Virus record (IMG/VR): IMGVR_UViG_3300047322_001237
Location: 124,001 to 188,000 of that record
Length of the DNA stretch: 64,000 bases
From: a virus
Direction: 5' to 3' (one strand)
The notes under the pieces were generated by a model that was not told the DNA's origin, did no database searches, and worked only from the letters and a program-made list of their open reading frames with translations. Position 1 is the stretch's first letter; every line of letters starts with the position of its first letter. The translations under genes were made by a program, and so were the position numbers. Of this stretch, positions 1 through 6,757 are shown piece after piece.

Positions 1-40
1 CTCGAGCGATGCGTATGCGATAGACGAAGGCCTCATTCAT
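1..40 (-). CDS. Partial CDS, N-terminus only, runs off the left edge
   Basis: An ATG at 38-40 opens a frame that reads MNEAFVYRIRIAR to the left edge. A good Shine-Dalgarno sequence (AAGGAG, 7 nt before the ATG) lies inside the end of the preceding gene, so the two genes overlap and are probably translationally coupled. A second ATG at 34-36 in another frame overlaps the upstream stop but is badly spaced from the ribosome site. Too little is visible to assign a function. Confidence 0.6.
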   Translation of the reverse strand, partial: MNEAFVYRIRIAR

Positions 41-326
41 GGACGAGCTCCTTCTCAGTATCACGGAGCTTTGCGTTCGGATCCTCTTCAAGCGGCTCCA
101 GCCAGTCTTCCGCGCAATCCACCTCCATCCCGATTCCGCCGTGCTCGGAGATGAACTCCCCGCCATCGGCTGACACCACACGCCAGATCTCGCCCCACAG
201 GGAATGCGGCGGGCGATCCGTATAAAGGAACTTCGCGCGGCAGATACGGCCGACCGAAACTCCCTTGGGTCCGTTGGCCGAGCCAATGATCCGGCACAAC
301 GCGCCGGGCGTTACTCGCTTAGACAT
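33..326 (-). CDS. Hypothetical protein, 97 aa
   Basis: No family recognised. The start chosen is the ATG of MSKRVTPGALC, because GAGGA lies 7 nt upstream; the frame stays open further upstream but crosses a terminator hairpin, so a longer start is unlikely. The protein is acidic towards the C-terminus and has one early segment, RVTPGALCRIIGS, that reads like a small beta-barrel strand pair. It overlaps the next gene downstream and follows a terminator, so it begins a new short operon. Confidence 0.75.
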   Translation of the reverse strand: MSKRVTPGALCRIIGSANGPKGVSVGRICRAKFLYTDRPPHSLWGEIWRVVSADGGEFISEHGGIGMEVDCAEDWLEPLEEDPNAKLRDTEKELVHE

Positions 327-350
327 CGTTGTCCTCGTAGTTTGGAAATG

Positions 351-374
351 AAAAGGGGCGCTTGTCGGCGCCCC
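351..374 (-). terminator. Rho-independent terminator
   Basis: On the minus strand a GGGGCGC/GCGCCCC stem is followed at once by TTTTCATTT. It sits 10 nt after the stop of the 160-aa gene and ahead of the 97-aa gene. Confidence 0.85.
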
Positions 375-384
375 TGTTGATGGG

Positions 385-867
385 TTAATCGTCTTCGTCG
401 TCTGGAGCGGATTCGTCCTTCTCTTTCGGCGTTCGCTCGTCACGCCACATCCACATGGTCATCGACGGTTCTTCTCGTCGGCGAAACACGGCAGCTTTGT
501 CGCTTGCCCAGCCGGCGAAGTAGAAGTCGAACCGAGCATCGTTCGGATCGTAGAGACCGAAGTCGTTGAGCTGCTTCACCATCGCCGTGCCCAGCTTCAT
601 CGCGGCGTCAGTAAAGCAGTTCGAGACATTCGGCGGAACACCCGCGTCTTCCATGTTGAATTGGATCTCGGCGACCGCGTCATACAGTTCGGTTTCGTCG
701 TAATCTTTGGAAGAGATGTGGTCCGTGATGTAGTTGACCATGTGGCTGACATCGGTCTGAACCTTGTTCCCGATCGGCTTCACCTGCTTTTCGTAGGCTG
801 CCACCGGTTCACCGAGATCCAAGATGAACGAGTCAGGGATGCGGAGCTTGTCTTTTTCGTCGGGCAT
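385..867 (-). CDS. ILDL-family phage protein, 160 aa
   Basis: Function unknown. It shares a layout with the products at 3262-3654 and 5573-5956: an N-terminal beta strand with the ILDLG signature (residues 15-19), a helical middle, and a C-terminal block of the type FGLYDPNDARFDFYF. That makes it one of a small paralogous set. The last 25 residues are very acidic (ending PDDEDD). Start ATG has GGAGGAAG 5 nt upstream. A possible 25-codon gene ends 11 nt upstream. A terminator follows. Confidence 0.8.
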   Translation of the reverse strand: MPDEKDKLRIPDSFILDLGEPVAAYEKQVKPIGNKVQTDVSHMVNYITDHISSKDYDETELYDAVAEIQFNMEDAGVPPNVSNCFTDAAMKLGTAMVKQLNDFGLYDPNDARFDFYFAGWASDKAAVFRRREEPSMTMWMWRDERTPKEKDESAPDDEDD

Positions 868-878
868 GACTTCCTCCG

Positions 879-956
879 TTAGTCAATGAGCCGTTGACGA
901 TCCTCCGTTGTCCATGTACGTGATATGTAATCGAGATCCAGTTGAATCGAGTTCAT
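879..956 (-). CDS. Possible 25-aa small protein
   Basis: The gap before the 160-aa gene contains ATG...TAA encoding MNSIQLDLDYISRTWTTEDR plus five residues. AAGGAG lies 6 nt before the ATG, and the stop lies next to the ribosome site of the following gene, a layout typical of a leader peptide or coupled small gene. No homologue is recognised. Short length makes chance possible. Confidence 0.4.
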   Translation of the reverse strand: MNSIQLDLDYISRTWTTEDRQRLID

Positions 957-1024
957 GCTGCGCTCCTTCTGTTCAGTAAGAATCAAGCAGCCTCGTATTG
1001 GCCTGTATGTGTGCTTTGACGCGT

Positions 1025-1546
1025 CTAGTGCGCGTTCACCACGTTCTGACCTGACTCGAACGAAAACTCGGGGATATGCAGCACGTCACGCGCGAACACG
1101 CGCAGCACATCTGCGTAGGAAGGATCCTCGACCACCTCCGGGTAGAACTTGTTGAACTTGTTCAAGCTCCAGCCGGTGAGGTCCAGCTCGTCCAGTTGCT
1201 TGTTGATGAACTGGGTTGCAAAGAAAGAAAGGAGGGCGGTCTGATTTGCCGGAACCACGATGCGACCGAAGATGCGAGCGGGACCGTACTGACGACCACC
1301 GACACCGAATTGCAACTCCAGCATTCCCGCTTCAACATCGATGCGATGCAGGATCATGCGCGCGTAACGATCGTAGACAGCCAGTGCGTAGGCTGAGCCG
1401 GGATCGGTCGCACTGGGGACGGTCACAGTAGGCGCGAAGTAGGGGATGTTTCGGTTCTTGATGTCTTCGAGGATTGCTGCGAGGATCGGGGATAGCTCCA
1501 AGTACTGAGATCCCGGGAACGGCTCCGGGGTCTGGATGTCTGACAT
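1025..1546 (-). CDS. Hypothetical protein, 173 aa
   Basis: No recognised family. Start is MSDIQTPEPF, preceded by AAGGAGAG. The longer open frame upstream crosses a terminator and is rejected. The protein looks globular and soluble with alternating hydrophobic stretches (for example ILAAILEDIKNR near residue 22 and TALLSFFATQFI near residue 105). It lies alone between a terminator upstream and about 70 nt of non-coding DNA downstream. Confidence 0.75.
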   Translation of the reverse strand: MSDIQTPEPFPGSQYLELSPILAAILEDIKNRNIPYFAPTVTVPSATDPGSAYALAVYDRYARMILHRIDVEAGMLELQFGVGGRQYGPARIFGRIVVPANQTALLSFFATQFINKQLDELDLTGWSLNKFNKFYPEVVEDPSYADVLRVFARDVLHIPEFSFESGQNVVNAH

Positions 1547-1620
1547 TTTCTCTCCTTGTTGGGTGACAACCAGACGATTACTGGGGAGCGTAAGAACTTC
1601 CCTGAACCTGTGGACGGAAC

Positions 1621-1654
1621 AAAAAAAAGAGTCAGACTTGCGCTCTGACTCTCT
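1621..1654 (-). terminator. Rho-independent terminator
   Basis: Minus strand: AGAGTCAGA stem, 7-nt loop, TCTGACTCT, then a run of eight T. It closes the gene for the secreted Pro-rich protein. Confidence 0.9.
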
Positions 1655-1659
1655 TGATT

Positions 1660-2187
1660 TCACCAGCCACGATCTTGTCGATGCGGCCACACGGGATGGT
1701 AGCCTCGCGGCCACTGACCGGTTGGCAACGCTCGATAGAAGGGGATGCCCACACTCACGACAATGCGCGGTGCCGGCGGCGGGGCGTAGACGTATTGTTG
1801 GGGAGGCGGCGGCGCATAGATCGGCTGAGGCTGCTGCACATATTGAACGGGCGGCTGCGGGTATGCTGGAAGCGGCGGATTCGCTTGCACATAGTCCGTG
1901 GTTGCATCGTTACGTGCGTTTTGTTCGGCGATGATGCGCCGTTGGCGCTCGACTTCCTGCTGCCGTCCTACGATGAGTCCGTTGCGATAGGCACGAGCCA
2001 CGTCGCTCATCCGGTGGTCGGGATCCTCCTGGGCTCCGTCCGCATTGATCACATACTCGTTGGGCGAGAGCGTGCGAGCGATGGCAGGCGGAGCACCGTC
2101 GTCATAGCCGTCCAGCGGACCATCGGCACGCGCCGAGAACGACACGCTCATTAGCAGCATCGTAATAGCAAAAGCAAGCGCTTTCAT
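1660..2187 (-). CDS. Secreted/periplasmic Pro- and Gln-rich protein, 175 aa
   Basis: Residues 1-22 form a classic Sec signal peptide (MK, hydrophobic core LAFAITMLLMSVSF, then SARA before D), so the mature protein should be exported. The middle (about 105-145) is a low-complexity run rich in Pro, Gln and Tyr, including PPPPQQYVYAPPPAP; the end is aromatic and basic. No enzyme domain is seen. Ribosome site AAGGATGACG precedes the ATG. A TATGCCG motif lies 36 nt upstream and a strong terminator follows, so this is a single-gene unit. Phage proteins with signal peptides often act in the envelope at lysis or exclusion; that role here is inference. Confidence 0.8.
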   Translation of the reverse strand: MKALAFAITMLLMSVSFSARADGPLDGYDDGAPPAIARTLSPNEYVINADGAQEDPDHRMSDVARAYRNGLIVGRQQEVERQRRIIAEQNARNDATTDYVQANPPLPAYPQPPVQYVQQPQPIYAPPPPQQYVYAPPPAPRIVVSVGIPFYRALPTGQWPRGYHPVWPHRQDRGW

Positions 2188-2215
2188 TTTTCGTCATCCT
2201 TATTGTTGTCGATAC

Positions 2216-2230
2216 GGAACGGCATAAAGC
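2216..2230 (-). promoter_or_regulatory. TATGCCG motif upstream of the secreted protein gene
   Basis: Minus strand reads GCTTTATGCCGTTCC, matching the TATGCCGYC-type motif found at operon boundaries elsewhere in the window. It is 36 nt before the ATG. Confidence 0.4.
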
Positions 2231-2266
2231 GGACAGGACAAACCTATCCGCAGAAGCTAGGGAAAT

Positions 2267-2512
2267 TTACAGAGCACGGAGATCAGAGCCGCGGATTCGA
2301 TAGCGAACGTGTCCGATTCGCTGATACAGCCCCGCATCATGCTTGAGACGTTCCTGGAGTGCGGCCAAGAACTGTTGACGTCCATCGGTGAGTACAGCCC
2401 CACGCTCGAAGTACTCCGAGTTGAACTGAAAATCCTCGCGGAGCAATTCACGCATGCCGGTCGAGAGCGTAACCGACACTCGCATGTTGTAAGGGTAGGT
2501 CAGAAGAGCCAT
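2267..2512 (-). CDS. Hypothetical protein, 81 aa
   Basis: No family recognised. The C-terminal block GLYQRIGHVRYRIRG resembles the FGIYRNDRLRYVFSG block of the ILDL family nearby, so it may be a reduced relative; this is a weak visual match. No clear ribosome site is seen before the first ATG, where a hairpin lies within the leader, so the start is uncertain. Confidence 0.55.
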   Translation of the reverse strand: MALLTYPYNMRVSVTLSTGMRELLREDFQFNSEYFERGAVLTDGRQQFLAALQERLKHDAGLYQRIGHVRYRIRGSDLRAL

Positions 2513-2522
2513 TTGTTATATG

Positions 2523-2543
2523 GGCGAGTTTCTTCGACTCGCC
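2523..2543 (-). other. Stem-loop in the leader of the 81-aa gene
   Basis: Perfect 6-bp stem GGCGAG/CTCGCC with a 9-nt loop, 11 nt before the ATG. No T-run follows on either strand, so it is not a standard terminator; it may modulate translation. Confidence 0.45.
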
Positions 2544-2564
2544 TCTCCTGTAGTTATATTTGAC

Positions 2565-2660
2565 TTACTTCGCTGGCTTGTAGTGATGGAACGGGCAGCG
2601 GTCTTTCCCGGGCATTGCCCAACCGCAGCAGTCAGCACATTCCTTACGCTCTGCGCTCAT
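2565..2660 (-). CDS. Tiny Cys/His-rich (zinc-finger-like) protein, 31 aa
   Basis: The frame MSAERKECADCCGWAMPGKD continues RCPFHHYKPAK and then stops. It contains a CADCC cluster and a CPFHH cluster spaced like a small metal-binding knuckle. Its ATG overlaps the stop of the preceding 116-aa Cys-rich gene in an ATGA arrangement, strong evidence for coupled translation. It is a genuine small gene by context; zinc binding is inferred from residue pattern. Confidence 0.75.
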   Translation of the reverse strand: MSAERKECADCCGWAMPGKDRCPFHHYKPAK

Positions 2661-3007
2661 GCCTGCTCCTGAGAGTCGTCGTCCATGCGATCGAGGATGT
2701 TGCTCGTGAGTTCGTCCTGCATCTCTTCCTCGCATTCGTCGTCGTCCTGCGTGACCGACGTGATCGGAGCGGTGCCCATGCGGTGCGCGTGGTTCTCGGC
2801 GAACTCTTCCGGATCCGAGAGTCCCGACATCAGAGCAGCCTGGGTGCGGGAGTGACCTTCCTTCATGAGCTGATGAAACTTCTCGTGGTCTTCCGCGATC
2901 GTCGGGTACCAGCAGTTTCCGCAGAAGCCGGAGTTTTCAACGCCGCCATCCGTCACGATTTCCTGGCAGCCGTGCTTGCCGCGATTGGCTTTGCAGGGTG
3001 TATCCAT
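2657..3007 (-). CDS. Putative zinc-binding protein, 116 aa
   Basis: Start MDTPCKANRGKHGCQ has GGAGA 8 nt upstream; longer frames upstream are shadows of the next gene. The N-terminal 40 residues carry Cys at positions 5, 14 and a CGNC knuckle near 34-37, suggesting a zinc ribbon. The C-terminus is very acidic (QDDDECEEEMQDE). Function unknown. It overlaps the 31-aa gene downstream by 4 nt and follows the 83-aa gene closely, forming an operon of small proteins. Confidence 0.7.
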   Translation of the reverse strand: MDTPCKANRGKHGCQEIVTDGGVENSGFCGNCWYPTIAEDHEKFHQLMKEGHSRTQAALMSGLSDPEEFAENHAHRMGTAPITSVTQDDDECEEEMQDELTSNILDRMDDDSQEQA

Positions 3008-3023
3008 CTTGTTCTCCAACGTG

Positions 3024-3275
3024 TTACTGGTAGGGGTAGGTGGGCCTGCTAAACGTGCGCGGATTTTCCGCGAGTTTCGCTTCCCATTGACCGATGCTTT
3101 CAGGCGAGACGCCGATGCCCTTGTAGATGCATTTGCCGTCGACGAAGAACGCGCGACCGGGCCGGCAATCCTGATACTGGATGTGAGCTTCGAGATCTTC
3201 GGATGCGACCCCATTATGTTTCGTAGAGCCGTCGGGGTAGAGCCCCATGGTGTGGTGAATTTTACCTTGTGCCAT
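3024..3275 (-). CDS. Hypothetical protein, 83 aa
   Basis: Start MAQGKIHHTMG is chosen because the frame further upstream lies inside the neighbouring gene. It overlaps that gene by 14 nt. Contains two Cys (QDCRPG and GKCIYK). No recognised domain and only a weak ribosome site. Confidence 0.6.
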   Translation of the reverse strand: MAQGKIHHTMGLYPDGSTKHNGVASEDLEAHIQYQDCRPGRAFFVDGKCIYKGIGVSPESIGQWEAKLAENPRTFSRPTYPYQ

Positions 3276-3654
3276 TGAGTGCGAGAGGTTCGAGTCTGAT
3301 TGCGACGGATCGTGCTCCAATCCATCGGTCGAATTTGAATTCGTACGGACCGGGGTAGAAGAACAGGTGGTTCCGACACATCTCTTCCGCGAACCAGCGA
3401 GCGACGCTTCCGTACGCATTGACGACATCAAGGATGTGAGAACCGAGATTGTGGTCGGCGTAGTTATCCATCACAGCGGACACCATCTCGTCTATCTGGA
3501 GGTCGGCCGAGTCGTGGTCGTCGATGAAGCACAGCGCGAGCTCCACGGCTTCCTTAAAGTCTGCGTCCAAGTCCAGGTCGCCAATGAACTCGGCGTACCA
3601 CTTCCGAACGTCGCCCAGATCCAAGATCACCAACTTGGGTTGCGGCAGCATCAT
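3262..3654 (-). CDS. ILDL-family phage protein, 130 aa
   Basis: Second member of the family also seen at 385-867 and 5573-5956: the ILDLGDVRK signature near residue 12, a helical middle, and a C-terminal block FYPGPYEFKFDRWIGARSVAI. Function unknown. GAGGGGA directly precedes tandem ATG codons (3654 and 3651); spacing favours the second, the first is given. A terminator lies just upstream, so this starts an operon running to the 31-aa gene. Confidence 0.7.
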   Translation of the reverse strand: MMLPQPKLVILDLGDVRKWYAEFIGDLDLDADFKEAVELALCFIDDHDSADLQIDEMVSAVMDNYADHNLGSHILDVVNAYGSVARWFAEEMCRNHLFFYPGPYEFKFDRWIGARSVAIRLEPLALNGTR

Positions 3655-3663
3655 TCCCCTCAA

Positions 3664-3697
3664 GAAAAAAAGAGTGGGGAAGCGTCCTGCCTCCCCG
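3664..3697 (-). terminator. Rho-independent terminator
   Basis: Minus strand GGGGAGGC/GCTTCCCC stem, then ACTCTTTTTTTC. It closes the gene at 3707-4432. Confidence 0.85.
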
Positions 3698-3706
3698 CCC
3701 TAATCA

Positions 3707-4432
3707 TTACTTCACAGCGACGTTTTGCGCCGCGCTCAACTGTTGAGCCGTCTGCTCGATGGACTCAATGCGAGCCATCTTCGCAAGCTGCGACTTCTGT
3801 TCGGTCGAGAGCTTGTCGAGCAGCTTCTTCTGCTGTTCGTCAGTCAGCGGACCGACCGTGTCAGGTGCTGCCACGACACGAACCGGCGGGTTCAATTCTT
3901 CGTCCGAAATCGGGGTTCCCGAAATCGGGTCGAGGAGCGGCTCGCCAGCTTTCTTCCATTCCTCCGGACGCATCGGGCAAGCGCGATGCACCGTCACCCC
4001 GTCCTTACGCTGATACGCGATACCACCGGTCGTCGCGATTGCGTAACGGATGACTTCACGCGAGCACAGGACACCGATTGCTGCTCCGCGCTGACCCTGA
4101 TTCCACAGAAGCTGACCGAAGTTGCCGGCCTGGCAGTCCTCGTCCTTCCAGGTCGAACCGAAGGACAGGCTAATCATCCGGCCCGAACCGCCGATGGAGC
4201 TGGAGCCCGAGCAGGTTTGCAGGCCTGCGACGAGACCAGCCGGAATCGCGCTGCTTGCCGAATATTGCACGCCACCGGAGCTGCTCACCGGCGCGAAGAC
4301 AACCGTGCCGCCTTGCGCTGCGGCTTGAGTTGATGCATTGGCTGCCGAAGTACCGCTCGTGTTCTGCGCATACGCTGCGCAACCGAAGAACATCAACGAC
4401 AGAATCGAAAGGGTGGCCAGAATCTTTTTCAT
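3707..4432 (-). CDS. Secreted/periplasmic protein, 241 aa
   Basis: N-terminal signal peptide: MKK, hydrophobic ILATLSILSLMFFGCAAYA, then Q. A Cys at 18 follows FFG, so a lipoprotein is possible, but AYA-Q fits signal peptidase I better. After an Ala/Ser/Thr-rich linker comes a Cys-containing globular region (Cys at about 74, 100, 122 and 151), then a charged helical C-terminus (PLTDEQQKKLLDKLSTEQ) that looks like coiled coil. No enzyme family recognised. Terminators bracket it, so it is probably a single-gene unit. Confidence 0.75.
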   Translation of the reverse strand: MKKILATLSILSLMFFGCAAYAQNTSGTSAANASTQAAAQGGTVVFAPVSSSGGVQYSASSAIPAGLVAGLQTCSGSSSIGGSGRMISLSFGSTWKDEDCQAGNFGQLLWNQGQRGAAIGVLCSREVIRYAIATTGGIAYQRKDGVTVHRACPMRPEEWKKAGEPLLDPISGTPISDEELNPPVRVVAAPDTVGPLTDEQQKKLLDKLSTEQKSQLAKMARIESIEQTAQQLSAAQNVAVK

Positions 4433-4463
4433 TGCTTGGTTTCTATGTTATTTGTCGAGGGAA

Positions 4464-4523
4464 TAAAAAAAGAAAAGAGAGGAATGCAGGTCGCCGAAGC
4501 GCACCCGCATTTCCTCTCTTTTC
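4464..4523 (-). terminator. Long Rho-independent terminator
   Basis: Minus strand AAAAGAGAGGAAATGC pairs with GCATTCCTCTCTTTT around a CTTCGG loop, followed by CTTTTTTTA. Strong signal after the 294-aa secreted protein gene. Confidence 0.9.
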
Positions 4524-4546
4524 AAATTACTTCTGGATGTTGTTGC

Positions 4547-5431
4547 TTACAGGTTCGCGCCCAGCGTCGAAATCGCGTCCGACTTGATGACCTGTGCTGC
4601 TGCCGGGTTGATGGCCTGAACGATGCCGTTGACCGTGCCGCCGACCGTAGCCACCGCAGCGCCGCCCGAAGCGGATGCGCTGAAGTTGCCGTTGCCGTTG
4701 GTGTTGGTCGTCGCATTGCCGAGCGTCGTCGTGATGGCCTTGCCGTCGGCGTCCACGCCGGTGTTCAGGTTCACGGCGCCCGTTGCGCCCGACACCGACA
4801 GGTCAGCCGTATGGCTCGACGTGAGCGTCACGCCATTGACCACGTTGCTGTTGTCGTTGAGGCCGGTGGTGATGCCGCCACCAACCGTCGATGCGCCGAG
4901 CGTCACTTGCAGCGAACCCGACGAGGACGTTGCCGACACGCCGCCCTGATTGGTCGATGCGTTGATGGCGTCTTGCGTCTTGACCGACAGAGCGCCCGCG
5001 CCAGCGAGGTCACCCGGAACGCCAGCTTGCGCCTGACCCGGAACGCCGACGATGCCGATGTTCGCGATGTTCGCTGCGCCAGCGACGCCCGCAGCCGAGA
5101 GGCCGTTGGAGTTCGCCGTGCCCGCGCCCGAGCCCGTGGAGTAGTTCCATGCCTGGCCAGCGCCGGTCGTCTGGGTGGTGCCGGTGAAGCCTGCGGCAGC
5201 GGCGTTCACGTTGGTCGACGTGACGGCGTTCAGGCCTGCCGTTGCGGTCTGCGTGTTGATGGCCTTCGATTCGCTGCTTCCGCCGTTCACCATGCTGACC
5301 GAGCCGCTGATGCTGTTGCCGACTTGCACCACGCCGAGCGCACCCGCAGCCGGGTTCGATTGAGCGTGAGCAACCGTCGATGCGAGCAGAGCAGCGGCCA
5401 GAGCGGAGATAGCGATGAAGTTCTTTTTCAT
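4547..5431 (-). CDS. Exported low-complexity Ala/Gly/Ser/Thr/Asn-rich protein, 294 aa
   Basis: Signal peptide MKKNFIAISALAAALLASTVAHA then Q. The mature part is almost free of charge and aromatic residues and is built from Gly, Ala, Ser, Thr, Asn and Val (for example GNATTNTNGNGNFSASASGG), a composition seen in beta-solenoid adhesins and amyloid-like surface proteins. No family is recognised. Start MKKNF is chosen over an ATG three codons earlier because AAGGA is correctly spaced only for MKKNF. The 107-nt leader contains competing inverted repeats and an AT-rich motif shared with another leader. A long terminator follows. Confidence 0.75.
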   Translation of the reverse strand: MKKNFIAISALAAALLASTVAHAQSNPAAGALGVVQVGNSISGSVSMVNGGSSESKAINTQTATAGLNAVTSTNVNAAAAGFTGTTQTTGAGQAWNYSTGSGAGTANSNGLSAAGVAGAANIANIGIVGVPGQAQAGVPGDLAGAGALSVKTQDAINASTNQGGVSATSSSGSLQVTLGASTVGGGITTGLNDNSNVVNGVTLTSSHTADLSVSGATGAVNLNTGVDADGKAITTTLGNATTNTNGNGNFSASASGGAAVATVGGTVNGIVQAINPAAAQVIKSDAISTLGANL

Positions 5432-5450
5432 TTGTGACATTCCTTGATTT

Positions 5451-5507
5451 AAGGGGTTTTCGATGAAGTGACGAGCGCCCCTTTAATCACTCAGTCACTA
5501 GAAGGGG
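5451..5507 (-). promoter_or_regulatory. Leader with mutually exclusive hairpins
   Basis: In the 5' leader of the exported-protein gene the segment at 5478-5483 (AAGGGG in the transcript) can pair with either 5502-5507 or 5451-5456 (both CCCCTT in the transcript), and 5467-5472 can pair with 5494-5499. The last segment lies next to the ribosome site. This is the layout of an attenuator or riboregulator; function is inferred. Confidence 0.4.
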
Positions 5508-5537
5508 ATTTGTTTCAGAGATTTCATTGACTCAATC

Positions 5538-5559
5538 TCACTGTTGGAATATATGGTTG
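5538..5559 (-). promoter_or_regulatory. AT-rich promoter-like motif shared with 58874-58895
   Basis: Minus strand CAACCATATATTCC, then 4 nt, then GTGA. A copy with 17 of 22 identical bases lies in the leader of the gene at 58559-58816. Conservation in two unrelated leaders suggests a phage promoter or operator. Confidence 0.45.
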
Positions 5560-5572
5560 AAATTTTCTAGGA

Positions 5573-5956
5573 TCAGTACAACTCATTAGCCGGGACGTAC
5601 GTAAGCATCACGTTGTGCGTTCTGCACCGGCCGCTGAACACATAGCGGAGCCGGTCATTGCGGTAGATGCCAAACGTCACCAGCTGCTCGTACAGGTCGC
5701 GGCCGAATTCGACAATGTCCCACGCGATCATCTCTGCGCTGGAATTCCTTGCTCGATCTACTTGTTGATGTCGCTGTGCCTCTGCGTAAGTCATGAGGCT
5801 GGACATGGCACTGCTCTTATTCCACAGGCAGTCAACGACGTCCTCGATGATCTTGTTCACGTAACCGTCACCGTCACCGCTTGCGCGGTCGATGCGTTGC
5901 TGCAGGGCGCGGACCGACTTGTTCAGGTCCAGGATGATGGTGTCAGGCGTGCTCAT
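5573..5956 (-). CDS. ILDL-family phage protein, 127 aa
   Basis: Third member of the family at 385-867 and 3262-3654: IILDLNKSVRAL near the N-terminus, helical middle, and C-terminal block FGIYRNDRLRYVFSG with two Cys-free strands to the end. Function unknown. A terminator lies 15 nt before the start codon and no strong ribosome site is visible, so expression signals are unclear. Confidence 0.7.
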   Translation of the reverse strand: MSTPDTIILDLNKSVRALQQRIDRASGDGDGYVNKIIEDVVDCLWNKSSAMSSLMTYAEAQRHQQVDRARNSSAEMIAWDIVEFGRDLYEQLVTFGIYRNDRLRYVFSGRCRTHNVMLTYVPANELY

Positions 5957-5970
5957 TTTTGAGTTAACGG

Positions 5971-6001
5971 AAAAAAGGCTCGCACCCGTGAGGATGCGAG
6001 C
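5971..6001 (-). terminator. Rho-independent terminator
   Basis: Minus strand GCTCGCA stem, loop, TGCGAGC, then CTTTTTT. It marks the downstream end of the first adhesin transcription unit. Confidence 0.9.
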
Positions 6002-6082
6002 TTAAACGCTGTTGCTACGGGGTAAGGATCATGGAACTGATCTGGTCCAGAACATGAAGCGGGGCGGTAAAAAACATCCCGC

Positions 6083-6748
6083 TTAGGAAGACCACCACAC
6101 TTCCGTGTGACCCGGCACAGGTACATCGACCGTCGATCCGCCGATTACTTCGAGATAGACTTCCTTCACTGGGGCCGTGATGAAGCCGGCACCGATGACT
6201 TCCATCTGGACCGCTTTCACGGGCGCCGTGATGAAACCCTCGCCGATCACCTCCATGTGGATCTTCGCGGCCGGAAGCTTGGGTGGCGCAGCACCAATGA
6301 CTTCTAATGCAACACCTGCGGCCGGAATGTCCTGCGCCGCCACGAGCAGGATCTGTCCGTTCATGGCCTGCATCTGGACCGCGCCGGGTGCTGTCACGAG
6401 AATCTGGCCGCCAACCCCTCGAGCGGTCATCCCGCCGGGCGCACGTAACATGACCTGCGCACTCAACGCCTGCGCCAGAATTCCGGTCGGCGGCTGAATC
6501 AAGATCTGACCGTTCACTGCCAGCGCCTGATTGGCCGCCGGCGCTTTAATCAGAATCTGAGAACTGACCCCCTGGGCCTGAATGCCAGTGGGCGGAATGA
6601 TCAACACTTGCCCGTTGACCCCCTGACTCTGAATCGCTCTGATCTGCCGGATCAGAATCTGAGCGCTGACCCCTTTTGCCTGGATGCCGGGTGGAGGCGT
6701 GGCGAGCACCTGTCCGTTGAGAGCCTGGGCTTGGATTCCAGTAGCCAT
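6083..6748 (-). CDS. Beta-repeat virion protein (about 11 short repeats), 221 aa
   Basis: The whole protein is made of repeats of 16-18 residues. The first eight follow GIQAQGVxxQILIxxPP and the last three switch to VxMEVIGxGFITAPV. Repeats of the form VYLEVIGG occur widely in phage structural proteins, here also in the 145-aa protein at 35208-35645. Each repeat probably forms a strand pair in a trimeric tail or baseplate component; that is inference. The start has AAGGAGG at ideal spacing. It is the last gene of the unit that begins at 15835. Confidence 0.75.
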   Translation of the reverse strand: MATGIQAQALNGQVLATPPPGIQAKGVSAQILIRQIRAIQSQGVNGQVLIIPPTGIQAQGVSSQILIKAPAANQALAVNGQILIQPPTGILAQALSAQVMLRAPGGMTARGVGGQILVTAPGAVQMQAMNGQILLVAAQDIPAAGVALEVIGAAPPKLPAAKIHMEVIGEGFITAPVKAVQMEVIGAGFITAPVKEVYLEVIGGSTVDVPVPGHTEVWWSS

Positions 6749-6757
6749 GGCACCTCC

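Noticed and set aside
1547-1714. Longer start for the 173-aa protein
   Set aside because: The in-frame extension crosses a strong terminator; MSDIQ has a proper ribosome site.
4436-5437. 333-codon plus-strand open frame
   Set aside because: Antisense to the exported low-complexity protein, whose signal peptide and ribosome site are clear; the shadow is Arg/Ala/Val-rich without domains.
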